Notes: generated by a model from the letters alone, not told the origin. Positions 11,700-24,365 are shown, counted from the first letter of the stretch. The stretch: DNA of 64,000 nucleotides from Camelus bactrianus (GCF_048773025.1 NC_133575.1:72632537-72696536); one strand, 5' to 3'. A program made the numbers and translations.

Positions 11700-12250
11700 A
11701 GATAATTTGTTGGAAATAAATTCTTTCTGGTGTTACTTTTTTTCATTCTGGTATTTTAATTTTAAGACCCAGTTTACTTGACTTTTCTTTTATGATTAGC
11801 CCTTTTGTATTTTTTTTTATAAAATCTTCATCACAAGGTTTTAGAGGGTTTTTTTTTCTTTTTAAAACTTTAAAATTTAGTTTTATAGATGTAAATCATT
11901 ATGGAATTGGTTTCTGTATTTAGTTTAAGGTAGAAATGTAATTTTATTTTATTTTTCAAAGTAGATGACCAACTATCTATCACCATTTGTCAAATAGTGC
12001 ATTTAATGCTTTTCTGCAATGCCAGTTCCATCATACATAATGTTTATATATACATATATATGTGTATATATGCTTGGTTTATTTCTGAGCTTTCTTATTT
12101 GGTATGTTGGTTTATTTGTCTACCTGGCTAATTCTGCACTATCATAACAAATCACTTTTAAATAAATCTTTATTTCTGGTAGAGTAGTATATTCCCAACT
12201 TTGTCTTTGAAGATGTCTTGGTTATCATTCTTTCCTTGCATCCATATACT
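11700..12250 (-). mobile_element. Old L1 ORF2 remnant
   Basis: Reverse-complement ORF2-like sequence, strongly diverged: tagatgaccaactatctatc, atttgtcaaatagtgcattt, gtttatttgtctacctg, ctggtagagtagtatattcc and gatgtcttggttatc occur in the order expected of an old L1. No frame remains open. Confidence 0.6.
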
Positions 12251-12561
12251 ATTTAAAATGAACCTCCCACTTTGCCCTAAAAAGACTATACTTATTCGGT
12301 GGGATTTTATCATTATATAGTCCGTTACCAGGCACTGACTCACAGTTTCTCTCTCTATCAGTATAGATACAACTCCAGGGCATCACCGAAAATTCTAAGT
12401 GTCAGTGACTTCAGCGCTTAGTATAGACATTGTCTTTTTGTAAACATTTAAAGTTTGTAAAAGCTCAGCCTTAATAGTTAAAACCAAGTAAACATCAATT
12501 GCATTTGTGGCACTATCCTCCTTCTGTCCTCCTGTTCATTATCTTTATTGTATAATTAATC
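12251..12561. other. Single-copy DNA
   Basis: About 310 bp with nothing recognised. Confidence 0.4.
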
Positions 12562-12800
12562 CAACAGAAATAATAGCTAACATTTATTGAATCTAAGTAC
12601 TTTTTACTTACTTCAGATATATATTTGTCCAGTTCTCTCTATACACCTAGCAATACACAATATTAACTACTTTTAAAGATCAGAAATGATGATCAATCAG
12701 ACAGGTTAAATATTGTGCCCTCATTCATATATCTGAGAAAGGGATAGAGTGCAGATTCAAGACTAGATTATTAGCACTCAAAGGCTTCGCTTAGTCTTTG
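12562..12800 (-). mobile_element. MIR SINE
   Basis: Minus-strand MIR: agctaacatttattgaat, then the core region, then a degenerate stretch ending in gattcaagactagattatta. Old tRNA-derived SINE, diverged. Confidence 0.6.
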
Positions 12801-13760
12801 TTAATTTTCTAAATTCAAAACAAATGGCTTCACAGTTACTGAATTTTATTCTGCTTGATACTCTTGACAGAAATTAAATATATAAGAGAAAAAAAAACCC
12901 ACTAAAGAGCATGGCATGTTCAAAGACATAGCAATGATTTAATCTTTAGTCACCCACCCTCTGAACTTGTATAGTTTCCTATTGAGCACCTTCAAAATGT
13001 TCTTTTAAAAAATAAATCCTCTCCTCTTCAAAGTACTGATCTATCTCACAAGAATGTCATAAGGATTAACTAATTAAAGATCAAAGAACTCTTTGGCAAT
13101 GTAGCGTACTACGTAAATACTGAGTACTGAAAAGATACATTTTCAAGGTTAACAAAATACTAAAGTATCAACACCAGTTTTGTTGAAAGGGTTTGGGATC
13201 CTTTTCTTGTTCTTTTTTCATGTCATAAGATATGTACTGAAATATTTGCTATAAAATACAGTCTTGTTGCTAAATCCAAAAATGCCAAACGGATTTTACT
13301 GTTTCAAAATTAAATATTCCCATTTGATTTTAAATCAGAATGGCTCCTGTGGAACCAAGATTATATTCTTTCAAAAAATAATCAGAGCCTTTTAGGAGAT
13401 ATAATGTTTTATATTCCCTACTGAATGATCATTGTTTCTTATGTTTATTTCTTTTACCATAATTTTTGGTAAATATATTCAGTATGTTATCTAATTATCT
13501 TTATTCTTTAAAGGAATCAGACAAATATGTCCATGCATTATAGAATAATAAGTATTGGAAAATTATAATAAATTATTGGAAGTTGTAAATAATAAAATTT
13601 ATGATTTCATAAGCACCTATATATGTACAAGTATATCTAAACTTGTATTATGGGCATAAAAAGCAATTATCAGAAAACATAAAATCACACAATGAAATCA
13701 TGCAGATTTCTAAAGAGGCTTAGAAATTACTTCAACTTTAGTATTAAAGGCAGTAGAAAA
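12801..13760. other. Single-copy AT-rich DNA
   Basis: About 0.96 kb with no recognised element, splice-like exon or long frame. Confidence 0.45.
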
Positions 13761-14254
13761 TGCCACCCTAAAATATGCCACTTTGGCATATTGATTATTT
13801 AAATTAAAGTTACTTGAGACAACAACCAGTGCAAGAAGGACATCCTGGCCCCCTCTTTTGTTCCCCTGAAAGTAGGAGCTAAGTCTCCCATGTGAAAGGT
13901 ACCCTCCCTGTATCAGGAAGGCAGAAGTCTTGTTATCACCAGAAGTATGGAATTTAGGGCCAAGAAAGATATATAAACTAACCTTGCTACTCCACTAATT
14001 ACTACCTCAAGGTCAAACCCCTCAGTCTCATCAATTCTTTACACATTTATTGTTTCTTTGTCTAAAAGGTATAAAAGCTTCAACTTTTGGTCATTTATTT
14101 GGTGTCGTTACTTTTTATGGGACTCCCATATGTATGAGATTAAATTTGTTGTTCTCTTGTTTATCTGTCTTGTGGAAATTTAATTATTAAGCCAGCCAAA
14201 GAACCTAGAAGGGAAGAAGGGAAAAAGGGAAAATATTTCCTTCCCTGTAATACA
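13761..14254 (+). mobile_element. Solo LTR, probably ERV1 class, fossil
   Basis: A segment of 494 bp that begins TG (tgccaccctaaaatatgcc) and ends CA (ttccctgtaataca). It has a TATA-like ggtataaaagcttc at about 14070 and the end-of-LTR motif ttaattattaagccagccaa near 14180. No internal retroviral sequence adjoins it. The flanking bases do not show an obvious target duplication. The class is assigned from overall style; the exact family was not recognised. Confidence 0.65.
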
Positions 14255-14754
14255 AATGTTCAGAACCATGTTATGGACATCTGCAAATAGCTCTTTGATT
14301 TTGAGCCTTCTTATTTCAAGAAATAACAATAAAAATTATCTTAAATACTCTCTCCAAGGTCTGAAAGGATATTTTGTTTGTTTTGAGAAATTACAATTCA
14401 AACTTTACTCGAAAGAGGTTCTGGGATGATAGAAATCACCAAAAAAAGTATTTTTGTACCACTAAAAATATGACATGATTTTAAATTCATAGTGATTTAA
14501 GAATATTCTTATTTACAGTCCAGAAGTCAGATATGACTTCTCAAAAAAGAAAGGATAAAGAGGGAATAAGATTGTAAATGTTTGGATTATCACAATGTAA
14601 ATAGCCTTATCGAAATCGTTGAAGTGCAAGATTATACAGTATTAAAATTATATTAAAATGAAAATTCACCTCAAGCACATGTAATGCTATATTATAATAA
14701 ATTTACTGGTTCTTATATTTTTTTTTCATTTTTCTTATTGTGCTTATTTAACTA
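14255..14754. other. Single-copy DNA
   Basis: About 0.5 kb, AT-rich, nothing recognised. Confidence 0.4.
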
Positions 14755-14980
14755 ATAAACTAATGGTGCCTACAGTATTCCAAACACTATTTTTAGTGCC
14801 TTACAAATATTCATTCATTTAATCCTAATGACAATCCAGTGAAGTAGTTACTATCATTACTCCCATTTTACAGATAACTGTTTAATTTTTTCAAGGTCCC
14901 ATGGCAGAAGAGTGACAGAACCCAAGCATGCAAGTGTTGTAGTTCTTAACTGGGTGCTGAGATTGCTTCTAATATTCCTT
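14755..14980 (-). mobile_element. MIR SINE
   Basis: Minus-strand MIR with recognisable core: attcatttaatcctaatgac, ctcccattttacagataact, tttcaaggtcccatggcaga and agaacccaagcatgca. The best preserved of the minus-strand MIRs here. Confidence 0.8.
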
Positions 14981-15560
14981 TGTTGATAACAGGTACTAAG
15001 TTGGAAAACATCTCTCATTTAAGATCAAAGCATCTGTTTGAATTATTTTTAGTTGTACAGAAAAAAGAAAAACTTAGAATTATTCAGACAATTTAAAAAC
15101 TCATTCTTAATTCTATTCCTTTCAAGATAATGCTTTTGTGTGAGCTTCTGTCACAATCCTTCAAGGGAAACCTGGAAGAAATAACTGAATCTTCCTGGGA
15201 AGAGAAATATCAACTGCGGAAAACTTCCTGAGAAAATGGAAGCCATTTTGAATTTGTGTATTTTTTTGTGTATGTGTATGGCGGGTATTGAGGTGAATAT
15301 ATTAGAAAAAAAGGTTGAATTTAGCTCTTCAATCTCTTTTGCCATTGCCTTAGGTTAATCAACACCTGCGTCCTCACTATGACACTCTGTGGCAAAGTTC
15401 CACACAGCAGTTCAGCTGCTCATGTAGGTAAAACAGTAAAAAACAAAAAACAAACAAACAAAAAAACCCAAACTGTTCCAGGGAGGAGTCTGACTAGCCC
15501 TGAGCATTTACTCTTCTGTTCCGTCTCCAAACTCCCAGGGTTTTTTGATTATAATCTAAA
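14981..15560. other. Single-copy DNA
   Basis: About 0.58 kb. Frames at 15151-15345 (minus) and 15379-15618 (plus) are short and have no protein features I recognise. The plus frame runs into a DNA transposon. Confidence 0.4.
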
Positions 15561-15763
15561 GCAGTGGTTAACAGACTTTTTCTGTACTGGGCTAGATAGC
15601 AAATACTTTAGATACTGAGATTCACATAGGTCTCTATCATATATTTTCTTCTTTTCTTTAATGTATAAACAATTCTTAATGAAGGGCATGCACAAAATCA
15701 GTTTAGGTCTGAATGAATTTGTCCCACTTTTTTTTTTTTTTTATCAGACCACTAATCTAGGGC
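15561..15763 (+). mobile_element. Non-autonomous hAT DNA transposon remnant
   Basis: Begins gcagtggttaacagactttt and continues ctgtactgggctagatagca and aatactttagatactg, the familiar opening of a mammalian non-autonomous hAT family, and ends at atcagaccactaatctag. A T run (15730-15742) occupies part of the 3' half. Family name not fixed. Confidence 0.65.
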
Positions 15764-16384
15764 TTACCTATTCCAATTGCTGATTTCCTCTTAGTTTCCA
15801 AAGTCCAGGCACTGTCTTTGAAAATTGCCTGTAGGAGACACAAAAAGGAAGTGATAAAGAAAGATTTTTTTCTGTACTTGGGACTCCTGACTCTAGGGAC
15901 CCACTCCCTCCTCTTTGTGTCTGTCATTAGAGGAAGAGTGTGGCTGACATAGACTAGAGCCTGGCCAGCTTTTGATGTGTGATATGCATTGCCATTCAGA
16001 CTTACACAAGAGTCACAAGTCAAAATGGAAATCTGAGAAGGACTACTCTAAAAATAAACTGGATTATAAATACTCTAAGAGACAGAGATACAAGACCATA
16101 TTACTCATTTCACATGGTTATTTAAATTTATAATAAGCCTAATAACATACTGAAAACTATGAGGGAAAAAAATGTTAGCAGTAGGCAATGGAAAAAAGAA
16201 TTCATAAATAAGTAGAAATTTTAGTCATGAGAAATATAATTGTTGAAACAAGTATGGATGCAAAATGAACTAGAATTTTGGGAAACCAGATTGACAAATT
16301 TTCCCAGAGGGAAACAGAAATGGCAGAAGAAATAGAAAATGCCAAACAAACAATAGATAAAAGCTGAGAGAAGAGTAGAAAGTA
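15764..16384. other. Single-copy DNA
   Basis: About 0.62 kb. A minus frame at 15757-16023 (88 codons) has no recognised motif and no convincing splice context. Confidence 0.4.
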
Positions 16385-16585
16385 AATATATAACTGCTTA
16401 ATATGGGCCAGGAAAAGTTAGTAGGAAAATCTTATGAGGTCAGATCTATTGTCATCAATCTCATTTTAGATAAAAAGCCTAAGGTACAAAGAAATTAAGT
16501 AATTCACTAATATATGAGATAACAAAGTTGTGAACTCAGATGTTTAAACACCAGAGACCATACTTTCTGACTCCTATGCTTTTTC
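16385..16585 (-). mobile_element. MIR SINE, diverged
   Basis: Minus-strand MIR core: caatctcattttagataaaa, gtacaaagaaattaagtaat and tactttctgactcctatgct. Low similarity but correct order. Confidence 0.55.
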
Positions 16586-17045
16586 ATAATCTGAGTCCCA
16601 GAAGGAGAAAAAGTAAAATTGAGAAAAAAATGTTAGAAGAAATAATATATAAAATTAGCTCATAAGTAAAATATAAATGAAAGATGTTACATTGAGAAAA
16701 ATAGACAAATAGGAGAAAAAATAACAATAATGTCACCTAGATAATTAGATAAAAGTAAGAATATGAAAGACAAAGAGAAAAACCTAAAAAACTTCCAGAT
16801 AGAAAGAGATTACTTAAAAAAATCAGCTTAATAGACTTTTCAAACACAACACTAAAAATAGAAGACAATGGAGTAATATTTTCTAAAGCAATAAAGAGGG
16901 TAAAGAGAATGTTTAAATCTAGCCAAATTATCATGAAAATGTGAGAGCATAAGACAAAAAAACACACAGGCACAGAGGCCTCAGACATTTTGCAGCACAA
17001 AGACACACTTTTGAAACAATTTTGGAGGATCTAATTGAATAATAA
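16586..17045. other. Single-copy A-rich DNA
   Basis: About 460 bp, A-rich on the plus strand. Nothing recognised. The minus frame 16737-17006 is rich in Leu, Phe and Ser because it reads an A-rich strand in reverse, and it is not called. Confidence 0.4.
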
Positions 17046-17657
17046 TGAGACAGGAGGGAAGAGGGGCAGGGCACAACCATTAAAAGAATTACACAGCAAT
17101 TTGCACCAGGATGGCAAAAGATTCAACTCCTAGTAGACCTTGAGGCCCAAAATGGCAGGAGACTTGACTTCCAGTAGACCTTGAGCTTCATTGTATGCTC
17201 ATTGTAATATATTAGCATGGTAAATGACACACCTGCAGGGACCATGACAGTTCCAAGGCTGACCATAAAAGATCAAAAAGTGGGTGGTGGCCCAGTTCCT
17301 GGGAATCCCCACCTCCCCCAAGAGTAGTTGGAATAGTCCTCCCACTTGTTAGCATATGAAGTTATGGAGCCCATAAAAACTAACAACTCTGCTCTTCCTG
17401 GCCTTTCTCTTGCCTTTTGAGAAGGCTTGCATTATGTCTACAGAATGTGTATCTCCTAAGCTTGGGTTGATCTATCTTGCCTTTGGAGATGGCCTGCACT
17501 GTTTATGAAGTATGTATCTCCCTGAATAAATCTGCCTTTACTGAACTGTGGCTTGCTCCTGAATTATTTTCTGTGTGAAGCCAAGGACCCACAGATGGCA
17601 GGGCACATCTCAGGGACTCAACGAAGACCTGAGACGTGGCCATCCTCTCACCCTACA
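17046..17657 (+). mobile_element. 5' LTR of an endogenous retrovirus, probably ERV1-like, fossil
   Basis: About 612 bp from tgagacaggagggaagaggg to ctctcaccctaca. It shows LTR-style features in order: ccaaggctgaccataaaaga, gagcccataaaaactaac, the poly(A)-signal region ccctgaataaatctgcc and a U5-like end (gtgtgaagccaaggaccc). Retroviral internal sequence follows directly. Boundaries are by eye. The copy is old and decayed. Confidence 0.7.
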
Positions 17658-20130
17658 TTTTCCTGTGTCAAAGGGATTCAGAGGCTTAGCATTGAAATCT
17701 TAGATTGGGTTTGTCATTTAAGACCTATTCACCCACAGTGAGAGGTCCAAAAGACCTAACTTTTACCAATGTTTTGAGAAATAAATTTGTGAAGGGAACA
17801 CCAGTATCCTCAAAGATCTCAGTGATTCTTTTTCTTTGTAGGCCAGACTTTACAGAGGGAACCACAGCCAATCAATGAAAAACCTAAATGCAATGGGAAT
17901 AATTGGATTTTAGGGTAGCAGGAGCTAAGTCCTGTATTCAACTACCAAAGATGAATTGAATTTGATCTGGTTACTCTGATGGACAACCAAGTCAAAGCAG
18001 CAATGAGAATAATGACTTACCCAGATCTATGGTATTGGCTGGTTAATCATGGTGTTCCTAGAAGTGAAATAAATAGGAAGTCTACTTAATTCTTACTTGA
18101 TTTGTGTAAGTGGAAAGGATCTAGGTAAGGGGAAGAAACATGTAATGCAAACCATAAAAACAGAGAGTCATGGACCCTCAATCAATTTCCAGACTTGAGA
18201 CAGTTTACAGACCCAGACCCAGACCCAGACCCAGAACAACTTTGAATAAAAGTGAAGTCAGGAACACTTGAGGAAGTATCTACTACTGAAAATTTATCCT
18301 GTAATCTTTCTCCCAGCCTGCACGAAAGGGGCCAATAGCCTTTTACCAGGATAACTGTACTTAGGAGGGAAATAATCAGACCTTTCAGGGACTACTGACA
18401 CTAGCTCTGAATTGGCACTGATTGCAGGAGATTCAAAATGTCACTGTGGAAACTACTCAAATATTCATCAATTGTTGAATGTATAAATAGTAGCTGGCAT
18501 TAAAAAAATGTCACTGTGGCCCTCCAGTCAGAGGAGGGGTTTATGGAGGTGAGGTGATCAGTGGAGATTTAGTTCTCACATGTCTTGTAATGGTTACAGT
18601 GTGTCCCTGAGCCCATCCTGTGGTTATTTCCCCACTTCCAGAATGCTTAATTGAAGTAGGTTTACTTAGCAGCTGGCAGAATCCCCACATTGGTTCCATG
18701 ACCTGTGGAATAAGAGCTGTTATGATGGGAAAGGCCAAGTAGAAGCCACTAAAATTGCCTAAATCAAAAACAAACAACAAAAAACAAAACACAAAAACCA
18801 TCAAAAGTGATATCTCATCCCTGGAGGGCCTGCAGAGATTAGTGCTACCATCAAGGACTTGAAAAATGCAAGGGTGGTGATTCCCACCACAGCCCCAATT
18901 CAACTATTCTATTTGGCCTGTGCAGAAAACAGATGGATCTTAGAGAATGACAGTGGATTTTCATAATCTTAACCAGGTGGTGACAATTATTGCAGCTGCT
19001 ATATCAGATGTGGTTTCATTGCTTGAACAAATTAACACATCCTTTGTACCTGGTATGTAGCTATTGCTCTGACAAATGCCTGTTTCTCCATCTCGGTCCA
19101 TAAGATCTACCAGAAGCAGTTTGCTTTTAAGGCCAATAATACACTATTGCTGCCCTACCTCAGGGGGATATCAACTCTGCTGTGCTATGTCATAATTTAG
19201 TTTACAGGGGTCTTGATCACATTTTCCTTTCTTAAGATATTACACTGGTTCTTGACATTATGCTGATTGGACCTACTGAGTGAGAAGTAGCAGCTCTTCT
19301 AGACTTATTGGTAAGATATTTGCATATCAGAGGGTGGTGGTAAATAAAAGTGACTAAAGTTCAGGAGCTTTCTACCTCAGTGAAACATCTAAGGGTCCAG
19401 TGCTGTGGAGCATATCAAAATAGCCTTTCTAAGGTGAAGGATAAGCTGGCTATTATTAAAACAAAAAAAGAGGTACAATGTTTAGTGGGCCTCCTTGAAT
19501 TTGGGAGGCCACATAGTCCTCATTTGGGTGTGTTGCTCTGACCCATTTACTGAGTGACCTCCCCCACAAAAAGCTTCTAGTTCGGAATGGGGCCCAGAAC
19601 AAAAGATGGTTCTGTGACAGCTGCAGGATGCTGTTCAAACTACTCTGCCATTTGGGCCATATAATCCAGCAGATTCCATGTTGTTTGAAGTAGCAGTGGT
19701 AGATGGAAAATGCTTGGGTGGGTCTCTATAGGTATTCACAGCTCAGGCTTTAAGGATTTTGGAGCAAGGTCCTGCCATCATCCACAGTTAATTGCTTGTT
19801 CTTTGAGAAACAGCTGTTGGCCTGCTACTGGGCCTTAGTAGAGATTGAATGCTTTACTATGTGCCACCAAATAACCATGTGACCTGAGCTGCCCATCATG
19901 AACAGGTTGTTGTCCAACCAACCATGCCGTGAAGTTTGACATGTGTAGCAACACTCCATTATCAAAATGGTGATTGTATATATATGATCGGTCCCAAGCA
20001 GGCCCTGAAGGCACGAGTAAGCTACATGAAGAAGTGGCCCAAAAGCCCATGATCCCCACCCCTGCTACATACCCATGGCCTCATGGAGAGCTTCTTACAG
20101 TCAGTTGACAGAGGAGGAAAAGACTCAGGC
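17658..20130 (+). mobile_element. Internal region of the same endogenous retrovirus, pol-rich, fossil
   Basis: The segment after the LTR. From about 18550 it is homologous to the minus-strand retroviral region at 59.65-61.8 kb: both carry a shared reverse-transcriptase-region block (for example tatgctgattggacctac here, near 19260). Sequence continues toward an RNase H-like region by about 20.1 kb, and no 3' LTR is visible. The part before pol is much shorter than a full gag-pro region, so internal sequence is missing. The copy is broken many times and codes for nothing. A short hexamer repeat (cagacc, four units) lies at about 18206-18233. Confidence 0.75.
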
Positions 20131-20303
20131 CTTTTTCACAGACTATTCTGCCTGATATATAGTCACCAGCAAAAATGAACTACAGTCTCTCTCTGGAACA
20201 CCCTTCTAATACATATTTGTATATACCCTATTGGTCCTATTTCTCTGGGGAACCCTATTACAACATATAAAAATATCAAAACATACATAGCAAAAATGAA
20301 TAG
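20131..20303. other. Short spacer, possible retroelement debris
   Basis: Between the retroviral fossil and the MITE. The segment tattggtcctatttctctgg resembles sequence often seen next to old LTR elements but is too short to assign. Confidence 0.3.
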
Positions 20304-20498
20304 TACAATTGACCCTTGAACAACACGGGTTGGAACTACATTGGTCCACTTGTACTGTGATATATTTTAATAGTAAATACCATAGTACTGCATAGTCTGT
20401 GGTTGGTTGAATCTGTGAATGCAGAAGAACCCTAGATATGGAGGGCCAAAAATAAATTATATGTGGATTAACCCTCCATTGTTCAAGGGTCAACTGTA
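20304..20498 (+). mobile_element. Mariner/Tigger-like MITE with intact terminal inverted repeats
   Basis: A 191-bp body flanked by TA dinucleotides (20304-20305 and 20497-20498). The left end caattgacccttgaacaa and the right end ttgttcaagggtcaactg are inverted repeats with one mismatch over about 18 bp. TA target and short length fit a TcMar-Tigger-type non-autonomous element. The minus frame 20206-20565 spans it and has no coding meaning. Confidence 0.85.
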
Positions 20499-20579
20499 CA
20501 AGGAAAAATAAAATGTCTCCCTTCATTGCGGAAAATTTCAAAACAGTCTTATTTGTATTTAACATTTATAAAAATAGAT

Positions 20580-21675
20580 CAAAGTCTGAGAGTGGCATTA
20601 GAAAAATGGTAGACTAGGAAGCAGAATAAGACTTCATTCTCCTATGTAGACATCCAAATGTAAAAGCTGACTAATATGATCTTGTAGGAGCTTTAGAAAC
20701 ACTCAAATGCTTACGACAACCTAGCAAACACCCAATCAAGGAAAAAAGCCATATTCAAAACAGTAGGAAATTTAATAATATTTTTGTTTACCTTTTCTCA
20801 CCCCTTCCCTCATACATCATGGTCTTGGACTGTAAGAGGTAGCAGCCTAAAGTGCAAATTCTCTCTTTAAAACTCTAGGGAACAGAGAAGATATTATTTG
20901 CAATGTTCTAACATGTTTGGGGAGCTGCCTGAAGGAATGGTCTTTGTTTAGTCTACCTCGGAACTCAGGTGGGGAAATGCAGCTGAAAGAGGTGGGCACT
21001 GATCTTAAATGCTGCAGAGAGGCAAAGAACCATGAGTACCCAAGGTAAGAAAACATGAGTGGAGACAAACAATAGAGCATGTAAGATCCCAAGGATTAGC
21101 TAAGGTGAGATTCTTTGGGAAATAAAAGCACATAAAAGCAGCTGTGTATAAGGAAGGATAAATTGAAAAAGCAAACATAGGCTGAGGCAAGACTTGTTCA
21201 GAAGAGCTCTAAGAAGACATTCAACCTTAATCTTGGGCTGATTCCAAGGCTGAAAAAATGCCCTATTTATTAGTGAAGGACTTCTCTGGCCCAGAGCCAG
21301 TCTGCAAAGACTGAGAGAGGAGGCTGTTTTTCAAATGCTTAATTTTCAACAACAGCAAAATCACAAGGTGTACAAAGAAACAGGAAAACATGGCCCATTC
21401 AAGGGTAGAAAATAAAGTGAAAGAAACCATCCCTGGATAAACACAGGCATTGATTTACTAGATGAAACTTTAAAATAACTGCCTTAAATCTGCTCAAAGA
21501 GCTAAAGGAACTAAAAAAAATCAGGAAAACAATATATGAATAAAAGAGATAGAAATTATAAATGAAACCAAAGAGAAATGTTGATGCTGAAAAATACAAT
21601 TACTGAGTCAAAATATTTACCAAAGGACTTCAAGAGAAGACTCAAGCAAGCAGAAGAAAGAATTAGCATAGTTAT
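20580..21675 (+). mobile_element. Old L1: 5' UTR and start of ORF1
   Basis: Plus-strand old-L1 5' sequence. The early part (gcattagaaaaatggtagac) resembles an L1 5' UTR. It grades into ORF1-like sequence (gagctaaaggaactaaaaaa, aaagagatagaaattataaa, caagcaagcagaagaaagaa). No frame is open over a useful length. It stops where a minus-strand L1 begins at about 21680. The plus-strand ORF2 piece at 22960-23525 may be its other end. Confidence 0.65.
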
Positions 21676-21679
21676 TGAC

Positions 21680-22955
21680 TGTAGTCCCCACATTGTACAT
21701 TTCATATCCATGAATCATTTATTTTGCACTTGGAAGTTTGTATCTCTTAATCTCCCTCACCTACTGTTCCCTCCCACCCCCAATCTGGCAATCATCTGTT
21801 TATTCTCTGTATCTATAACTCTGTTTCTGTTTTGTTATGTTTGTTCATTTGTTTTATTATTTTTATATTCAACATATAAGTGAAATCATATAGGATTTTT
21901 CTTTCTTTGTCATATATCACATCTTCTTTAACCATTCATCTATTGATGGGCACTTAGGTTGCTTCCATATATTGGCTATAGTAAATAATGTGCAATAAAC
22001 ATAGGGGTACATATATCTTTTCTAATTAGTGGTTTTGTTTTCTTTGAATAAATATCTGGGTGTGAAATTGCTACATCGTATGATAGTTTTATTTTTAATT
22101 TTTTGAGAAAACTCCATACTATTTTCCATAGTGGGTGGCTGCACCAACTTACACTCCCACCAACCAAAGTTTCCCTTTTCTCTACAAGTTCTCACCAACA
22201 CTTATTTGTTGTCTTTTTGATAATAGCCATTCTGACAGATGTGATATGATATCTCATCATGGTTTGTTCCTTCTCAAGTATTTTTTGGCTATTTGGGATC
22301 TTTTGTGTTTCCATACATATTTTAAAATTATTTGCCTAGTTCTGTGAAAAAAGTCATTGGTATTTTGATAGGGATTACACTGAATCTGTAGGTCACCTTG
22401 GGTTGTACAGTCATTTTACCAATATTAATTCTTCCAATCCATGAGTGTGTTATAGCTTTCAATTTGTGTTGTCTTCAATTTCGTTCATCAGTGTCTTATT
22501 GTTTCTCAGTATAGGTCTTTTACCTGCCCCCTTAGGTAGGTTTATTCTTAGGTATTTTATTCTTTTTGATGTAATTGCAAATGAGATTGTTTCCTTAATT
22601 TCTCTTTCTGATAGTTCATTGTCAGTGCATAAAAGTGCAACAGATTTCTGTATATTAATGTTGTATCCTGCAAAAATATCAAATTCATTGATGAGTTCTA
22701 GTAGATTTGGGTGGCATCTTTAAGATTTTCTATGTATAGTACGATGGCATCTGAAAGCAGTGAAGGCTTATTTCTTCCTTTCCAATTTTGATTCCTTTTA
22801 TTACTTTTCATTGTCTGATTGCTGTGGCTAGGATTTCCAATTCTATGTTGAATAAAAATGGCAAGATTGGGCATCCTTGTCTTTTTTCTTATCTTAGAGG
22901 ACATGCTTTCAGTTTTTCATTGTTGAATATGATGTTAGCTCTGAGGCAATGAACT
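21680..22955 (-). mobile_element. L1 LINE 3' half, minus strand, with an internal gap
   Basis: Reverse-complement 3' UTR (attgactgtagtccccacat) then ORF2 (ggctatagtaaataatgtgc, tgtgatatgatatctcatc). At about 22262 the L1 sequence jumps to a more upstream part of ORF2 (attttgatagggattacact, aatattaattcttccaatcc), which indicates an internal deletion of several hundred bases. It ends near 22955 (tgaatatgatgttagct). It separates two plus-strand L1 pieces, consistent with insertion into an older element. Confidence 0.82.
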
Positions 22956-22959
22956 CATC

Positions 22960-23525
22960 AAACTCAAAAGGTAATAAAACAAACAACTCAATTTAAAAAA
23001 TGAGCAATAGTCTAAATAGACACCTTAACAAAGAAGGCATACTGATGACAAATAAGCATATGAAAAGATTCTTAACTTTTGTTATTAGATTAGTGCAAAG
23101 TAAAACAATGAGATAACACTACACACTATTCAAAAAAGTTCAAAATATAAAATAAACTGCTAATTTAAATTGTTGGCAAAGATGTAGAACAAGAGGAATT
23201 CTCATTCATTGCTGGTAGAAATAAAAAATGGGACAAATACTTTTGAATATAATTTGGCAATTTTTTTACAAAGCTAAACATATTTACTCACCTGATTTGA
23301 AGATACATGCCCATATATAAAAACTGCAAGCAAATGATTATAATAGTATTATTTACAATGAACAAAAAAATGGAAGCAACCAAAAATTTCTTCAAATAGG
23401 TGAATATGTAAACAAATTCTCATAGATTCATACAATGTTATATTATTGAATGATAAAGAAAAATGAGCTATCAAGCCATGGGAAAAATATGGTTTAATCT
23501 TAAATGTGCATTGCTAAGTGAAGGA
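22960..23525 (+). mobile_element. Old L1 ORF2 3' part, plus strand
   Basis: Diverged ORF2 C-terminal sequence: taaaaaatgagcaatagtct, gaggaattctcattcattgc, attatttacaatgaacaaaa and tgcattgctaagtgaaggaa. No open frame. Possibly the remainder of the plus-strand L1 at 20.58-21.68 kb. Confidence 0.65.
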
Positions 23526-23623
23526 AGTTGGTCTGGAAACAACTTCTAGAGATGGTAAAAAGATCAATTCAGGAGAAAGCAAGGAAGGTTGAATGGGGAA
23601 AACCTAGGGGAATTTTTAAGACA

Positions 23624-24365
23624 GTGTATAATACTTGTAATATAAAATATGTATCTGGTCTTTGTTCCAGTTTCTGGCACAGAGCTTCAAAAACTCTTAG
23701 AATTCCCTAAATAATGGGAACATCTTTGCTTTGCTAATGATAGGCCCCTAGGTAGCTTCTGGATTGGTCTGGTCATTAGAAAGACCAACAATTTGGCTAG
23801 AAGATTAGAACTTTGGGCCAGCATGACCTCTAGGGAGGGCAGGAGAAGAGGAGGATTTTGAGTTTAATTGCATGGTGAACGATTTAATCAATCATGCCTA
23901 TGTAATGAAACCCCAATAAAACTTCTGGACGTCTGGACTCAATGGAGTTCCCTGGCTGAAGAATACATTAATATGCCAGGGGGGTCAATGCACTCAAATT
24001 TTTAAGGAGAGAGAGCAAAAGTTCTGAATTCCTTCCCAGACCTCATCTCATGCATGTCTTCATTTCGGTGTTTCTGATCGGCATCCTTTGTAATAAAACT
24101 GTAATCCTTAAGAATAGCACTCTCCCGAGTCCTGTGAGTTGTTGTAGTGAATTATCAAATCTGAGAAAGTAATGGGAATCTTCACATTTGTAACTGGTTA
24201 ATCAGAACTGCATGTGACCCGGGGAGCCCCTGAAGTGTGGCTGGTGTCAGAAGTAAGGGCAGTCTTGTGGATGACTTAGTGCTTAAATATGTGGTGGTCA
24301 ACACTGTCCCCAAGTAGTAAGTGTCAGAACTGAAATGCAGTATACTCAGCTGGGGATGAAACAAA
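23624..24365 (+). mobile_element. Solo LTR of an old endogenous retrovirus, fossil
   Basis: An approximately 740-bp LTR-like block starting tgtataatacttgtaatat. Signature segments in order are taatgggaacatctttgctt, caatcatgcctatgtaatga, the poly(A)-signal region ctttgtaataaaactgtaat and gagtcctgtgagttgttgta. No internal sequence adjoins it. The family was not identified with certainty, and the ends are approximate. Confidence 0.65.

Noticed and set aside
17553-17741. Possible coding exon in a GC-richer stretch
   Set aside because: It spans the end of a retroviral LTR and the start of its internal region.
21680-23525. Twin-priming inversion: one L1 with its 5' part inverted
   Set aside because: Both the minus-strand and plus-strand segments include the ORF2 3' region, so they overlap in consensus coordinates and must be separate insertions.
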